Assembly (NCBI RefSeq): GCF_001693485.1
Contig: NZ_MAXC01000015.1
Coordinates: 27,436-91,435, forward strand
Length of the DNA: 64,000 bases
Reading direction: 5' to 3'
Source: Bradyrhizobium sp. LMTR 3
GTDB lineage: Bacteria; Pseudomonadota; Alphaproteobacteria; Rhizobiales; Xanthobacteraceae
This document shows, piece by piece, positions 9,463 to 18,124 of this stretch. Position 1 is the stretch's first letter; every line of letters starts with the position of its first letter. The notes beneath the pieces are model-generated. The model made no database searches and was not told the DNA's origin. It worked only from the letters and a program-made list of their open reading frames with translations. The translations under genes were made by a program, and so were the position numbers.

Positions 9463-10463
9463 CAACCAATCCGCGTCTTCAATTGTCTGATTACGTCGGG
9501 AATGGTGCGGCCTTCCGCGCGCGCCGAGAAGGTCAGCGCCATGCGGTGCTTGAGAACGGGTTCGGCGAGATCGAGCACGTCGTCGATCGAGGGCGCAAGA
9601 CGGCCGTCGAGCAAGGCGCGGGCACGGACCGCCAGCATCAGCGACTGGCTGGCGCGCGGGCCCGGCCCCCAGGCAATCAGCTTGTCGCCACCGTCTTCGG
9701 TGTTGGGGCGGGCGGCGCGCACCAGCGACAGGATCGCCTCAACGACGCTGTCGCCAACCGGCAGGCGCCGCACCAGCCGCTGCGCCGCGATCAGGGTTTC
9801 CGCGTCCATCGAGGCCTTGGCAAGCGTCTCTTCCGCGCCCGTGGTCTCGAACAGGATGCGGCGTTCGGCGTCGCGATCGGGATAATCGACGTCGATTTCC
9901 ATCAGGAAGCGGTCGAGCTGCGCCTCGGGCAGCGGGTAGGTGCCTTCCTGCTCCAGCGGGTTTTGGGTGGCGAGCACGTGGAACGGCTTGGGGAGATCAT
10001 GCCGCGCGCCTGCAACCGTGATGTGCTGTTCCTGCATGGCTTGCAGCAGCGCCGATTGCGTCCGCGGGCTGGCGCGGTTGATTTCGTCGGCCATCAGGAG
10101 CTGCGCAAACACCGGTCCGGAGATGAAACGGAACGACCGCTTGCCGGAATTGCTCTCGTCCAGCACCTCGGCGCCCAGAATGTCCGAGGGCATCAGGTCA
10201 GGGGTAAACTGGATGCGCTTGGCATCCAGCCCGAGCGTGATGCCCAAGGTTTCGACAAGCTTGGTCTTGGCGAGGCCGGGAACGCCGATCAAGAGCGCGT
10301 GGCCGCCGGACAGGATCGTCACCAGGGTATTTTCGATCACCCGAACCTGGCCGAAGATGACGGTGGAGATCGCTTCCTTCGCGGCGTGGATCTGGCCGGC
10401 GACCTGCTCGGCCGACCGGACGATCGCGTCCTCGAGTTTTTCGACACCGTCTGCGCTCGCCAT
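9462..10463 (-). CDS. MoxR-family AAA+ ATPase
   Basis: 333 aa AAA+ ATPase of the MoxR class, a chaperone-like enzyme that matures or inserts cofactors with DUF58/vWA partners. Walker A GVPGLAKT, Walker B LLMADEINRA, sensor ATQNPLEQEGTYPLPEAQLDRF and an arginine-rich C-terminal lid are all visible. The start is set at ATG 10463 because a strong GGAGAAAG ribosome site lies just upstream; a TTG at 10481 would place that site inside the gene. First gene of the four-gene minus-strand operon. Confidence 0.92.
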   Translation of the reverse strand: MASADGVEKLEDAIVRSAEQVAGQIHAAKEAISTVIFGQVRVIENTLVTILSGGHALLIGVPGLAKTKLVETLGITLGLDAKRIQFTPDLMPSDILGAEVLDESNSGKRSFRFISGPVFAQLLMADEINRASPRTQSALLQAMQEQHITVAGARHDLPKPFHVLATQNPLEQEGTYPLPEAQLDRFLMEIDVDYPDRDAERRILFETTGAEETLAKASMDAETLIAAQRLVRRLPVGDSVVEAILSLVRAARPNTEDGGDKLIAWGPGPRASQSLMLAVRARALLDGRLAPSIDDVLDLAEPVLKHRMALTFSARAEGRTIPDVIRQLKTRIG

Positions 10464-10723
10464 GTCTTTCTCCTTCAACAACCTAATCGCTTCATGACAC
10501 CGTTGGTTGCGTCGTCATGCCACGAACCTCATGCTAAACCTGTGCAAAGGCCATGCATTCGTTGAATTAAACTATCCCCACATTATCGGTATTTAGGGGT
10601 ATGAACGGCATCACGATATGGCGACTTGATCCGCAATAGTACGGACACAAATCGTCGGGAACACATATCTCGGTATATGTGCACCAATCGTGCCAATCGA
10701 GGCGCCGAGACTCAGGGCAAACA

Positions 10724-11365
10724 ATGGCGAAGCAAGGGCAAACCAGCGGCCAGCGGCACGAAGGCAAGGGCCACGACAGCAAACGTCTTGAAGGGCTGAC
10801 GGTTGCTGCCACCGAAGCCGTCAATCGCACCTCGGCCGGGAAGGGACTGCCTCCGGTCCATCTGTGGAATCCACCGTTCTGCGGCGATCTCGACATGCGA
10901 ATCGCCGGCGATGGGACGTGGTTCTACATGGGGACGCCAATCGGGCGGCCGGCGCTGGTGCGCCTGTTTTCGACCATTCTCAAGCGCGAGGACGGCAAGC
11001 ACTTTCTCGTTACCCCGGTCGAGAAGGTCGGCATCCGCGTCGATGATGCGCCGTTCCTGGCAGTGGAGATGCAAAACGAGGCCGGCGATCGCGGCCGGCT
11101 GTTGCGCTTCCGCACCAACGTTGACGACTGGGTGCCATGCGATTCCGCCCATCGCCTGCGCTTCGAGATGGCCGCCGACGGCGGGCTGACGCCCTATCTG
11201 CACGTCCGCGCCGATCTATGGGCGAAGGTGACGCGCGCGCTCTATTACGATCTGGTTGACATGGGGGAGGAGCGGATGGTCGATGATCAGCCGATGTTCG
11301 GCATCGAGTCCGGCGGCGAGTTCTTTGCCATGGCGGACGCGAAGCAGGTGAGGGATGCGGTTTGA
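10724..11365 (+). CDS. DUF1285 family protein
   Basis: 213 aa cytoplasmic protein. The block PPVHLWNPPFCGDLDMRI then DGTWFYMGTPIGRPALVRLFSTIL is the DUF1285 signature. The biochemical function of the family is not known. Start chosen at ATG 10724; an upstream ATG at 10679 would add 15 basic residues with no ribosome site. First gene of a five-gene chain in which every junction overlaps by 4 nt; its TGA overlaps the TTG of the NUDIX gene. The 220 bp before it hold no gene. Confidence 0.82.
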   Translation: MAKQGQTSGQRHEGKGHDSKRLEGLTVAATEAVNRTSAGKGLPPVHLWNPPFCGDLDMRIAGDGTWFYMGTPIGRPALVRLFSTILKREDGKHFLVTPVEKVGIRVDDAPFLAVEMQNEAGDRGRLLRFRTNVDDWVPCDSAHRLRFEMAADGGLTPYLHVRADLWAKVTRALYYDLVDMGEERMVDDQPMFGIESGGEFFAMADAKQVRDAV

Positions 11366-12036
11366 ACGAGCCGATGCTGACGAAGATGGAGGCGGCTCCG
11401 ATCAGCTCGACGGAATTCTTCGCGCGAAGCAAGACCCGGCTGAACTTCGACGTGCCGCCCGGCCTGGTCGATCCCAATGTCATTCCGAAGACAGGTGATG
11501 CGGGCAATGATCGCATGCTCGAGATCGTGGCGCGCGAGCAGCCGGTGCGCCCGGCGGCGGTGCTGATCCCGGTGGTCGATCACAGCGAGCCGACGGTGTT
11601 GCTGACGCAGCGCTCGCCGCATCTTTCCAGCCACGCCGGCCAGATTTCCTTTCCGGGCGGCAAGATTGACGCAATCGACGCTTCCCCGCTCGATGCCGCC
11701 CTGCGCGAGGCGGAGGAGGAAGTCGGCCTCAAGCGCGAGTTCATCGAGCCGATCGGCTATCTCGATCTTTATGGAACCGCCTTCGGGTTTCGCATCCTGC
11801 CGACGGTCGCGCGTGTGAAGCCCGGCTTTGAGCTGACGATCAACGAAGGCGAGGTGGTCGACGCCTTCGAGGTGCCGCTGGCGTTCCTGATGAATCCCGA
11901 GAACCATCAAATCCATTCCAAGGAATTCCGCGGCATGGAGCGCTCCTATTACGCCATGCCGTTCGCCGAGCGTTACATATGGGGTGCGACCGCGGGAATC
12001 CTGCGCGTGCTATATGAGCGGATTTATCTCGCATGA
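11362..12036 (+). CDS. NUDIX hydrolase, CoA pyrophosphatase type
   Basis: 224 aa NUDIX enzyme that probably cleaves CoA or CoA derivatives to phosphopantetheine and 3',5'-ADP. The core is GQISFPGGKIDAID...AALREAEEEVGL, with the catalytic REAEEE helix and the CoA-type upstream LLTQRSPHLSSHAGQ. The TTG at 11362 overlaps the previous stop and has GTGAGGGA just upstream; ATG 11374 is an alternative. The 3' end overlaps the DUF6111 gene by ATGA. Confidence 0.88.
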   Translation: MNEPMLTKMEAAPISSTEFFARSKTRLNFDVPPGLVDPNVIPKTGDAGNDRMLEIVAREQPVRPAAVLIPVVDHSEPTVLLTQRSPHLSSHAGQISFPGGKIDAIDASPLDAALREAEEEVGLKREFIEPIGYLDLYGTAFGFRILPTVARVKPGFELTINEGEVVDAFEVPLAFLMNPENHQIHSKEFRGMERSYYAMPFAERYIWGATAGILRVLYERIYLA

Positions 12037-12296
12037 TCCGTCCGATTCTGACCGAAATCGCAATATTCCTGATCCCGTTCGTGGCCTACGCGTTGTTTCT
12101 GATTGCCACCCGTTCCGGCGTCTTTGCGTCCTCCTCCTGGCCGGCACATCTTGTCGCCAAACTGGCGCTGGGATCGCTGCTGCTGGTCGCGATCAGCTTC
12201 GTCCTGCTGGCGCAGTTCTCCGGCGCGCCGCCGAATTCGACCTATGTTCCGGCGCATCTGGAAGACGGCAAGCTGGTTCACGGGGGGGAGAAATGA
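12033..12296 (+). CDS. DUF6111 family small membrane protein
   Basis: 87 aa with two hydrophobic helices (about residues 5-25 and 41-62) and a short polar tail (PPNSTYVPAHLEDGKLVHGGEK). It matches small proteins annotated as DUF6111 between NUDIX and CCA-family genes in rhizobia. No known function. Coupled by ATGA overlaps on both sides. A larger frame covers the same bases but does not look like protein until the next gene begins. Confidence 0.78.
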   Translation: MIRPILTEIAIFLIPFVAYALFLIATRSGVFASSSWPAHLVAKLALGSLLLVAISFVLLAQFSGAPPNSTYVPAHLEDGKLVHGGEK

Positions 12297-13552
12297 GCGA
12301 GGCACGCGTGCTGTCGGACGCGCCCTGGCTCAGATCCGGTCCGGCCGCGCGCGTGCTCGCGTTGCTCAATGGCGATGGCGAGGAAGCCCGCGTGATCGGC
12401 GGCGCCGTGCGCAATGCGCTTCTGAAAATTCCTCTCGGCGACATCGATATCGCGACGACGGCGTTGCCCGACGAGGTCGTCCGCCGCGCCAAGGCGGCCG
12501 GCATCAAATGCGTGCCGACCGGCATCGACCATGGCACGGTCACGCTGGTCGTCGAATCCCACCCATTCGAGGTCACGACCTTGCGTGAGGACACCGAGAC
12601 CTTTGGCCGCAAGGCGAGGGTTGCGTTCGGGCGGGACTGGGTTCGCGATGCGGAACGGCGCGATTTCACCATCAACGGGCTTTCGGTCGATGCCGAGGGC
12701 GTCGTGCACGACCACGTCGGCGGGCTTGCCGATATCCAGGCCAAACGCGTGCGTTTCATCGGCGACGCCGGCCAGCGCATCGCTGAGGATTATTTGCGCA
12801 TCCTGCGCTTCTTCCGCATGCATGCCGCCTACGGGGCGGGCGAGCCCGACCGTGCCGGGTATCTCGCCTGCATCGACGGGCGTGCCGGGCTTTCGAGCCT
12901 TTCCGCCGAACGCGTGCGCATGGAGATGTTGAAGCTGTTGATCGCGGAAGGCGCCGCGGTTGCGGTGCAGGCGATGGCGGATGCCGGCCTGCTGCTGCTG
13001 ATCCTCGGCGGCGTCACCTACACGGGGACGTTCGCGGCGATGATTGCGGCCGAACGGGCGCTGGGCCTGCCGCCGAGCGCCGTGCGCCGGCTCGCCGCGC
13101 TCACAGTCGCCGTCACCGAGGACGCCAGGCGCGTCTCGGCACGGCTTCGGCTTTCCAACGCGGAAACCAAAGCGCTGGATTCGATGGGCCATCGCTGGTG
13201 GCGGCTCGCGAGCAAGGACGACGCACGGGCGCGGCAGCTTCTCTATCGGCTTGGCGAGGATCCGTACCGCGACCGGCTGATGCTGGCGTGGGCGCGGGCC
13301 GGCGGCGTCGGCGATGGCGTCGCCCGCTGGCACGAGCTCGCAACGTTGCCGCAGCGCTGGAGCGCGCCGAAATTTCCGCTGAAGGCGGCCGATTTCATCT
13401 CCCGCGGCATTGCCGAAGGTCCCGGTCTCGGTCACGTGCTGGCGCTTGCGGAAGACGCCTGGTTGGCCGCGGATTTTCCGCTTGAACCATCCACCCTTGC
13501 CGCGATCGCCGACCAGGCCGCCGCCCGTTTCGCCCGCGATCACCGGCTGTGA
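12293..13552 (+). CDS. CCA tRNA nucleotidyltransferase / poly(A) polymerase family protein
   Basis: 419 aa class II nucleotidyltransferase that adds or repairs the 3'-CCA of tRNAs. Visible: the head motif IGGAVRNALLKIPLGDIDIATTA with GGxVR and DxD, the RRDFTINGL motif, and the RIAEDYLRILRFFRMHAAYG motif before the body domain. The ATG at 12293 overlaps DUF6111 (ATGA) and follows GGGGGGAG. The frame is open for another 100 codons upstream, but that stretch is the DUF6111 gene in another frame. Confidence 0.9.
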   Translation: MSEARVLSDAPWLRSGPAARVLALLNGDGEEARVIGGAVRNALLKIPLGDIDIATTALPDEVVRRAKAAGIKCVPTGIDHGTVTLVVESHPFEVTTLREDTETFGRKARVAFGRDWVRDAERRDFTINGLSVDAEGVVHDHVGGLADIQAKRVRFIGDAGQRIAEDYLRILRFFRMHAAYGAGEPDRAGYLACIDGRAGLSSLSAERVRMEMLKLLIAEGAAVAVQAMADAGLLLLILGGVTYTGTFAAMIAAERALGLPPSAVRRLAALTVAVTEDARRVSARLRLSNAETKALDSMGHRWWRLASKDDARARQLLYRLGEDPYRDRLMLAWARAGGVGDGVARWHELATLPQRWSAPKFPLKAADFISRGIAEGPGLGHVLALAEDAWLAADFPLEPSTLAAIADQAAARFARDHRL

Positions 13553-14310
13553 ATATTCTGGCCGGGTTTGCCGATATTTCGCTCGGTCAACTCGTGCTGG
13601 TTGGAGGCATGGCGCTATTGGCCTCCGTGGTCGGCGGGCTTGCCGGCTATGGTACCGGCGCCTTGATGCCGCTGGTGCTGGTGCCGCTGGTCGGCGCCGA
13701 GCCCGTGGTGCCGATCATCGCGATCTCGGCGATCTTCACCAATATCAGCCGCTTCGTGGCGTATTTTCGCTACGCCGACCGGCGTCGCGCCCTGATCGTG
13801 ATCGGCGCCGCCATGCTGACGACGGCGCTCGGCGCCTATGGCTATACGCTGCTGACCAGCGCCGGCGCGGCGTTCGTGATCGGCGGCATGCTGATCCTAA
13901 GCGTGCCGCTACGCCGGCTGGCCAAGCACCGCGATATCAAGATCGGTGATACCGGCCTTGGCGTGAGCGCGGTGGGTTATGGCGTGGTGGTCGGCGGCAC
14001 ATCGGGTTCCGGGGTGATCCTGCTGTCGCTGCTGATGGCGTCCGGCCTCGAGGGAGCTGCCGTGATCGCTACCGACGCGGTGATCTCGGTCGTGACCGGT
14101 CTCATCAAGATTTTGGTGTTCGGCCTTGCCGGCGTCGTCACCGCGCAGGTGCTTGCCTTCGCGCTCCTGATCGGTGCGATCGCAATTCCCGGCGCGTTCC
14201 TTGCCAAGGCCTTCGTTGAACGCATGCCGGTGCATATCCATACTGCGATCCTCGACGCCGCCGTGATTGTCGGCGGCCTCGTCATGATCACCGCGGCGCT
14301 GCGGCAGTGA
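13549..14310 (+). CDS. TauE/SafE (DUF81) family membrane permease
   Basis: 253 aa, about seven or eight hydrophobic helices, with the family's repeated half (GLAGYGTGALMPLVLVPL and a second glycine-rich loop VVVGGTSGSGVILLSLLMA). Members export sulfite, sulfoacetate or similar anions. The GTG start overlaps the CCA gene stop (GTGA). It ends the five-gene chain; nothing in the context fixes a substrate. Confidence 0.85.
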   Translation: MNILAGFADISLGQLVLVGGMALLASVVGGLAGYGTGALMPLVLVPLVGAEPVVPIIAISAIFTNISRFVAYFRYADRRRALIVIGAAMLTTALGAYGYTLLTSAGAAFVIGGMLILSVPLRRLAKHRDIKIGDTGLGVSAVGYGVVVGGTSGSGVILLSLLMASGLEGAAVIATDAVISVVTGLIKILVFGLAGVVTAQVLAFALLIGAIAIPGAFLAKAFVERMPVHIHTAILDAAVIVGGLVMITAALRQ

Positions 14311-14316
14311 TCGGTG

Positions 14317-15357
14317 TTAATGCGTGAGCGACGCCGTGCGGATCGGGAAGCAGTTCAAGCTTGATATGTTCCAGACAAACGGCACGTTGCACCAAAGGCC
14401 GGCCGGGCGATATTTCACCCGAATTTGCTCCAACTGATACAGCGCCAGACTGCTGAACGCATTGATCCGGCCAGCCAGATCGTCCAGTTCGGCGTTGATC
14501 TCCTTTTCTCCCTGGAGAATTTCGCTTTCCTTCGCGGCGTCGCCGACGCTCCCGGCGGCCCATTGCCGCGCTGCCGCCAGCTTGTTGTGCGCGGCCTCAA
14601 AGCAGTAATGCATCGTCAGGACATGGTGTTTGGCGCTGTACCAGTAGATTCGCTTTGCTGCCCTGTCGTGAGGGCCGGCGCAGATTCGGATGAACGCGTC
14701 TTTCGGTTTGGTCGTTTCGTCAACGCCGCGTTTTTCGGCCATCGCGCAATATCTGTCGTCGGCGACTTCCTTGGGTGGCGTGTCGTCATCCGGCGCATGC
14801 ACGTTTCCGAAGGCCGGAAAATTGAACTTGTCGGAACAATCGAAGGCATAGTCGCGCAGCACCCGTCGTGACAGTGGATCGTCGTTGACGTTACGCTTCT
14901 CGGCCGGATCGCGATATGTATTGCTGGCCCAGTCGATGTAGATTTCGGCCTTTCGCGTGAGGAGGTCGATGTTTTCACGGAGTTCGTTCCGCGCTTTCTC
15001 ATAACGTTCCGAAATCGCCTGCGTGTTCCTGTTGGCCAGCGCCTTGTCGCTGGTATCGGATTTCTCGCCGACGGCGCGCACGAAATCGGTGTAAAGGGTT
15101 TGCTGCAACCCCTGCATTTTGGAGAATGCGTGTGAAATCTCCGTGAAAGTTGCGGCGGCCGAGTTCATGTCTTCCTTGGCCTGGCTGCTCACCTTCTCCT
15201 GATAGGCATTGAGATATTGGAAGTAGCCGACCACGAGGCTGCTCAGCACCGTGAACAGCGACAGGCCTTTGACGATGTCGAGCCCGTGATTGAACTTCCA
15301 GAGCCACCTGAGCGGGGCGGCTTTCGGTGCGATGTCATGCGTGTCGTCGTTCGGCAT
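14317..15357 (-). CDS. Hypothetical single-pass membrane protein
   Basis: 346 aa, not recognised. One clear transmembrane helix near residues 28-48 (GLSLFTVLSSLVVGYFQYL), then a largely helical, charged region that could be coiled coil (about 50-150), and a Cys-containing C-terminal half (CSDKF, RYCAMAEKRG, RICAGPHD, MHYCFEAAH, LWCNVPF). Start chosen at ATG 15357, preceded by GGGGAG; an upstream ATG at 15441 would add 28 polar residues. It converges on the TauE gene with only 6 bp between the stops. Expected topology: short cytoplasmic tail, large extracytoplasmic domain. Confidence 0.6.
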   Translation of the reverse strand: MPNDDTHDIAPKAAPLRWLWKFNHGLDIVKGLSLFTVLSSLVVGYFQYLNAYQEKVSSQAKEDMNSAAATFTEISHAFSKMQGLQQTLYTDFVRAVGEKSDTSDKALANRNTQAISERYEKARNELRENIDLLTRKAEIYIDWASNTYRDPAEKRNVNDDPLSRRVLRDYAFDCSDKFNFPAFGNVHAPDDDTPPKEVADDRYCAMAEKRGVDETTKPKDAFIRICAGPHDRAAKRIYWYSAKHHVLTMHYCFEAAHNKLAAARQWAAGSVGDAAKESEILQGEKEINAELDDLAGRINAFSSLALYQLEQIRVKYRPAGLWCNVPFVWNISSLNCFPIRTASLTH

Positions 15358-15514
15358 CGGTGAACTCCCCAACCCTTGGACTTCAACCTTGAACCAATCT
15401 CGACACAATCTGGGATTGTCGGCCTCGGCACTGTGAGACAACTCACACTACACGTGACCGTGTGATGGGCGGGGAGCGGCAGGGACTTCAGGGGCGCCGT
15501 CAGCTCTTGGGCCG

Positions 15515-16258
15515 TCAGCCCTGGCGGGGCAGCAGTTCCGTCAGCGAGCGGATGATGCGGTCGGGCTTCACGGTGGAATCCGGCGGCAGGCCGTCGCCAT
15601 GCACGTCGATCCAGATGGCATAGATACCGAGCCGCTGCGGCGCCACCACCTCCCATTCCAGATTGTCGCCGATCATCCAGGTCTCGGGCGCGGTGACGCC
15701 GAGCGCCTGCATCGCGTGCAGATAGGCGCGCTCGTCCGGTTTGCCGAAACCGTGCTCGCCCTCGATCTGGATGTGATCGAAACGGTGCGACAGCGCGAAG
15801 CGTTCGACCTTGGCGCGCTGGGCACCCGCAGCGCCGTTCGTGACCAGCGCCAGCTTCACGCCGCGTGCCTTCAATTCGTCGATGGCGTCATGCGCGCCGG
15901 GGAAGACGAACATTTCCTCTTCACGGTAGGCGGTAAAGCGGTCGGCCAACCGTGTCGCGAGGTCTTCAGGCAGGACGTGACCGTCTTCGGCAAGCGCGGC
16001 AAATCCGTTCCTGACGGTGACGCGCCGCGCTTCATCGAGCCTCAGCCGCCATTCGGCTTCGGCAACAGCCCAGAATTTGCGCGCGGAGTCCAGAACGGCG
16101 GCGGCGACCTGCTGCGAGGTCAGGGGGCCGAACTCGGCGGCGAACTCGGACGTGACATTGTGCCAGGCGATCTCCGGACGTCCATAGGCCGACAGGATGG
16201 TGTCGTCCATATCGATCAGCATCGCGCGGGGCAGGTCGGTCATTTGTTTCGCGGCCAT
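15515..16258 (-). CDS. HAD-superfamily hydrolase
   Basis: 247 aa. HAD motif I is MLIDMDDTILS (nucleophile Asp), motif II LALVTNGA, motif III has Lys within the AKVERFALSHRFDH region, and motif IV is WMIGDNLEWEV. A helical cap of about 100 residues between motifs I and II places it with subfamily I phosphatases such as phosphoglycolate phosphatase or YjjG-like enzymes. Substrate cannot be told. A start five codons in (MTDLP) is possible. A ~160-bp gap without features separates it from the membrane protein gene downstream. Confidence 0.87.
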   Translation of the reverse strand: MAAKQMTDLPRAMLIDMDDTILSAYGRPEIAWHNVTSEFAAEFGPLTSQQVAAAVLDSARKFWAVAEAEWRLRLDEARRVTVRNGFAALAEDGHVLPEDLATRLADRFTAYREEEMFVFPGAHDAIDELKARGVKLALVTNGAAGAQRAKVERFALSHRFDHIQIEGEHGFGKPDERAYLHAMQALGVTAPETWMIGDNLEWEVVAPQRLGIYAIWIDVHGDGLPPDSTVKPDRIIRSLTELLPRQG

Positions 16259-16389
16259 CTCACTTCAAGCTTCGTCGGCCGCGGGAAGCCGCGGCGGACT
16301 TGCCGCGAATATCAGATCACCCGCACCGGGTCCAATCCCGGGAAACCACGCCGCCGGACCATGGAAGCCCGGCGGCGTCAAAGAGTGCC

Positions 16390-16653
16390 TCACGCAACCT
16401 TGTTGGCGCGGTCGTCCTCTTCCTCGTCCTCGGCTTCCTCTTCATCCTCGTCTTCGTCGTCTTCTTCGTCTTCGTCGTCCTCTGACGTGTCGGCTTCGGC
16501 GAGCTCCAGGACGGCAAGCGGCAGCGTCTCGCGGAACAGATCGCCTTCATTGCCCATCCATACGCACGCAACGTTGCCGTCCTTGACCTCCACCACACTG
16601 AGAGGATGGCCGCCGGACTTCAGAATGACGACGTCGCCTGGCTTCAAATCCAT
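16390..16653 (-). CDS. DUF2158 protein with long acidic tail
   Basis: 87 aa. Residues 1-50 are the YodC/DUF2158 SH3-like fold (MDLKPGDVVILKSGGHPLSV, VACVWMG). The rest is almost entirely Asp/Glu (about 30 acidic residues near 55-80) and ends DDRANKVA. The acidic run uses mixed GAC/GAT/GAG/GAA codons, so it is not a fresh triplet expansion. Function unknown; the tail could bind basic proteins or metal. The hemF gene ends about 70 bp upstream. Confidence 0.78.
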   Translation of the reverse strand: MDLKPGDVVILKSGGHPLSVVEVKDGNVACVWMGNEGDLFRETLPLAVLELAEADTSEDDEDEEDDEDEDEEEAEDEEEDDRANKVA

Positions 16654-16722
16654 GATCTACTCCTCGGATTACATGACACGAATCGCACCATAGCGATCAG
16701 TCATGACAACCCGATCATGCGA

Positions 16723-17610
16723 TCATGGCCACTTTACCTCCGGCGGCATCGACGAGAGGATGGAATCCACATTGCCGCCAGTCTTTAGCCCAAAGATCGT
16801 GCCGCGATCGTAGAGCAGGTTGAACTCGACGTAGCGTCCGCGCCGGATCAACTGTTCCTCGCGATCGGCGGCATTCCAGGGAAGGGCGAAATTGCGGCGG
16901 ACCAGTTCAGGATAGATTCTCACGAAGGCGCGGCCGACCTCCTGGGTAAAGGCGAGGTCGGCGTCCCAGTCACCTGAATCGTGCCAGTCGTAGAAGATGC
17001 CGCCGATGCCGCGCGCTTCCTTGCGGTGCGGCAGATAGAAATATTCGTCGCACCATTTTTTGTACTTGTCGTAATCGGCAACGCCGTTCGATCTCCCGCA
17101 GGCCTCTTTCATCGCCCGATGGAAAGCGAGCGCGTCGGGGTCATCCTGGGTGCGCCGGCGGTCGAGCACCGGCGTCAGATCCGCCCCGCCGCCGAACCAG
17201 GCCTTGGTGGTGACCACAAAGCGGGTGTTCATGTGCACCGCCGGCACATGCGGGTTACGCATGTGCGCGATCAGCGAAATGCCCGACGCCCAGAACCTGG
17301 GATCGTCGGCCGCGCCCGGTATCTGCGCGCGGAATTCCGGCGCGAACTCGCCATGCACGGTCGAGCAGTGCACGCCGACCTTTTCGAACAGCCGCCCACG
17401 CATTATCGACATCACCCCCCCGCCGCCGGGCTTGCCGGTGTGGTCGGTGCGATCCCAGGGCGTGCGCACGAAGCGACCGGCCTCGCCGGGATAGAGGGCA
17501 GGCGGAGCGTCGTCTTCCAGCTTTTCGAAGGCCGCGCAGATCTCGTTGCGCAGCGCTTCGAACCAGGCTCTCGCCCTCGTTTTGCGGTCCTCGATGACGG
17601 ACATGTCCAT
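16723..17610 (-). CDS. hemF: Oxygen-dependent coproporphyrinogen III oxidase
   Basis: 295 aa, full length. Converts coproporphyrinogen III to protoporphyrinogen IX using O2, late in haem synthesis, in the cytoplasm. Strongly conserved blocks are visible: [72 protein letters not shown] and [26 protein letters not shown] 17610 follows a short purine run. An inverted repeat lies just upstream (17633-17714), so its promoter is probably short or overlaps that repeat. Confidence 0.96.
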   Translation of the reverse strand: MDMSVIEDRKTRARAWFEALRNEICAAFEKLEDDAPPALYPGEAGRFVRTPWDRTDHTGKPGGGGVMSIMRGRLFEKVGVHCSTVHGEFAPEFRAQIPGAADDPRFWASGISLIAHMRNPHVPAVHMNTRFVVTTKAWFGGGADLTPVLDRRRTQDDPDALAFHRAMKEACGRSNGVADYDKYKKWCDEYFYLPHRKEARGIGGIFYDWHDSGDWDADLAFTQEVGRAFVRIYPELVRRNFALPWNAADREEQLIRRGRYVEFNLLYDRGTIFGLKTGGNVDSILSSMPPEVKWP

Positions 17611-17632
17611 TGGGAATTCCCTAACCCTCCGC

Positions 17633-17714
17633 CGTCATTGCGAGCGGAGCGAAGCAATCCATCGTGCCACAAAAAAGAATGGATTGCTTCGTCGCTTCGC
17701 TCCTCGCAATGACG
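17633..17714. repeat. Intergenic inverted repeat, CGTCATTGCGAG family
   Basis: Begins CGTCATTGCGAGCGGAGCGAAGCAATCC and ends with its approximate reverse complement (GGATTGCTTCG...CTCGCAATGACG), giving a long imperfect hairpin between hemF and queD. The same family recurs at 26532-26591 and a half copy lies at 23023-23036. It is a dispersed palindromic element of the kind frequent in Bradyrhizobium, not a gene. Confidence 0.85.
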
Positions 17715-17727
17715 CGGAGATGCATCA

Positions 17728-18093
17728 CTATCCCTGCGGCCCGAAATACGTACAGCTTTCGTTGCAACTGTCGCGATGAACGCTGACGCGGGTGATTTGG
17801 CCTGCGTGCTGGACCCGCTCGAAGATGTAGCGCGAAATGTTTTCCAGCGTCGGCGTCCCCAGCGCCTCGACCTTGTTGAGGAGCTTGTGGTCGAGTGCTT
17901 TCCGAACCTCTTCCATGCTGCGCTCCAGCAGGCCGAGATCAAGCACCATGCCGGTTTCCGGGTCGGGCGTGCCGCGCACGCTCACTTCGGCGCGAAACGA
18001 GTGGCCGTGAATTTCCTCGCTGGCCGCGCCGAAGGTCGTTCCCTTCAGGGAATGCGCAGCTTCGAAGCGAAACGATTTCGTCAGTTCCCACAT
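17728..18093 (-). CDS. queD: QueD-like 6-carboxytetrahydropterin synthase homologue
   Basis: 121 aa member of the PTPS/QueD family; in queuosine/preQ0 synthesis QueD turns dihydroneopterin triphosphate into 6-carboxytetrahydropterin. Three zinc His are visible: FEAAH (His14) and IHGH (His29, His31), plus DHKLLN and the catalytic Glu region SVHRDSCNESCTY. The usual catalytic Cys four residues before HGH is absent; the sequence there is ASEEIHGH, giving an ExxHGH pattern like PTPS-III enzymes. It sits upstream-to-downstream with queE, so a queuosine role is still most likely, but the activity may differ. Confidence 0.85.
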   Translation of the reverse strand: MWELTKSFRFEAAHSLKGTTFGAASEEIHGHSFRAEVSVRGTPDPETGMVLDLGLLERSMEEVRKALDHKLLNKVEALGTPTLENISRYIFERVQHAGQITRVSVHRDSCNESCTYFGPQG

Positions 18094-18124
18094 CTTGAAA
18101 AACTAAATCCTATCTGATGCCAAG

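Noticed and set aside
10662..10681. CACATAT-6-ATATGTG inverted repeat before the DUF1285 gene
   Set aside because: Only 7-bp AT-rich arms and no nearby regulator; too weak to call an operator.
12278..13543. 421-codon minus-strand frame opposite the CCA-family gene
   Set aside because: Antisense shadow; the plus strand has clear nucleotidyltransferase motifs.
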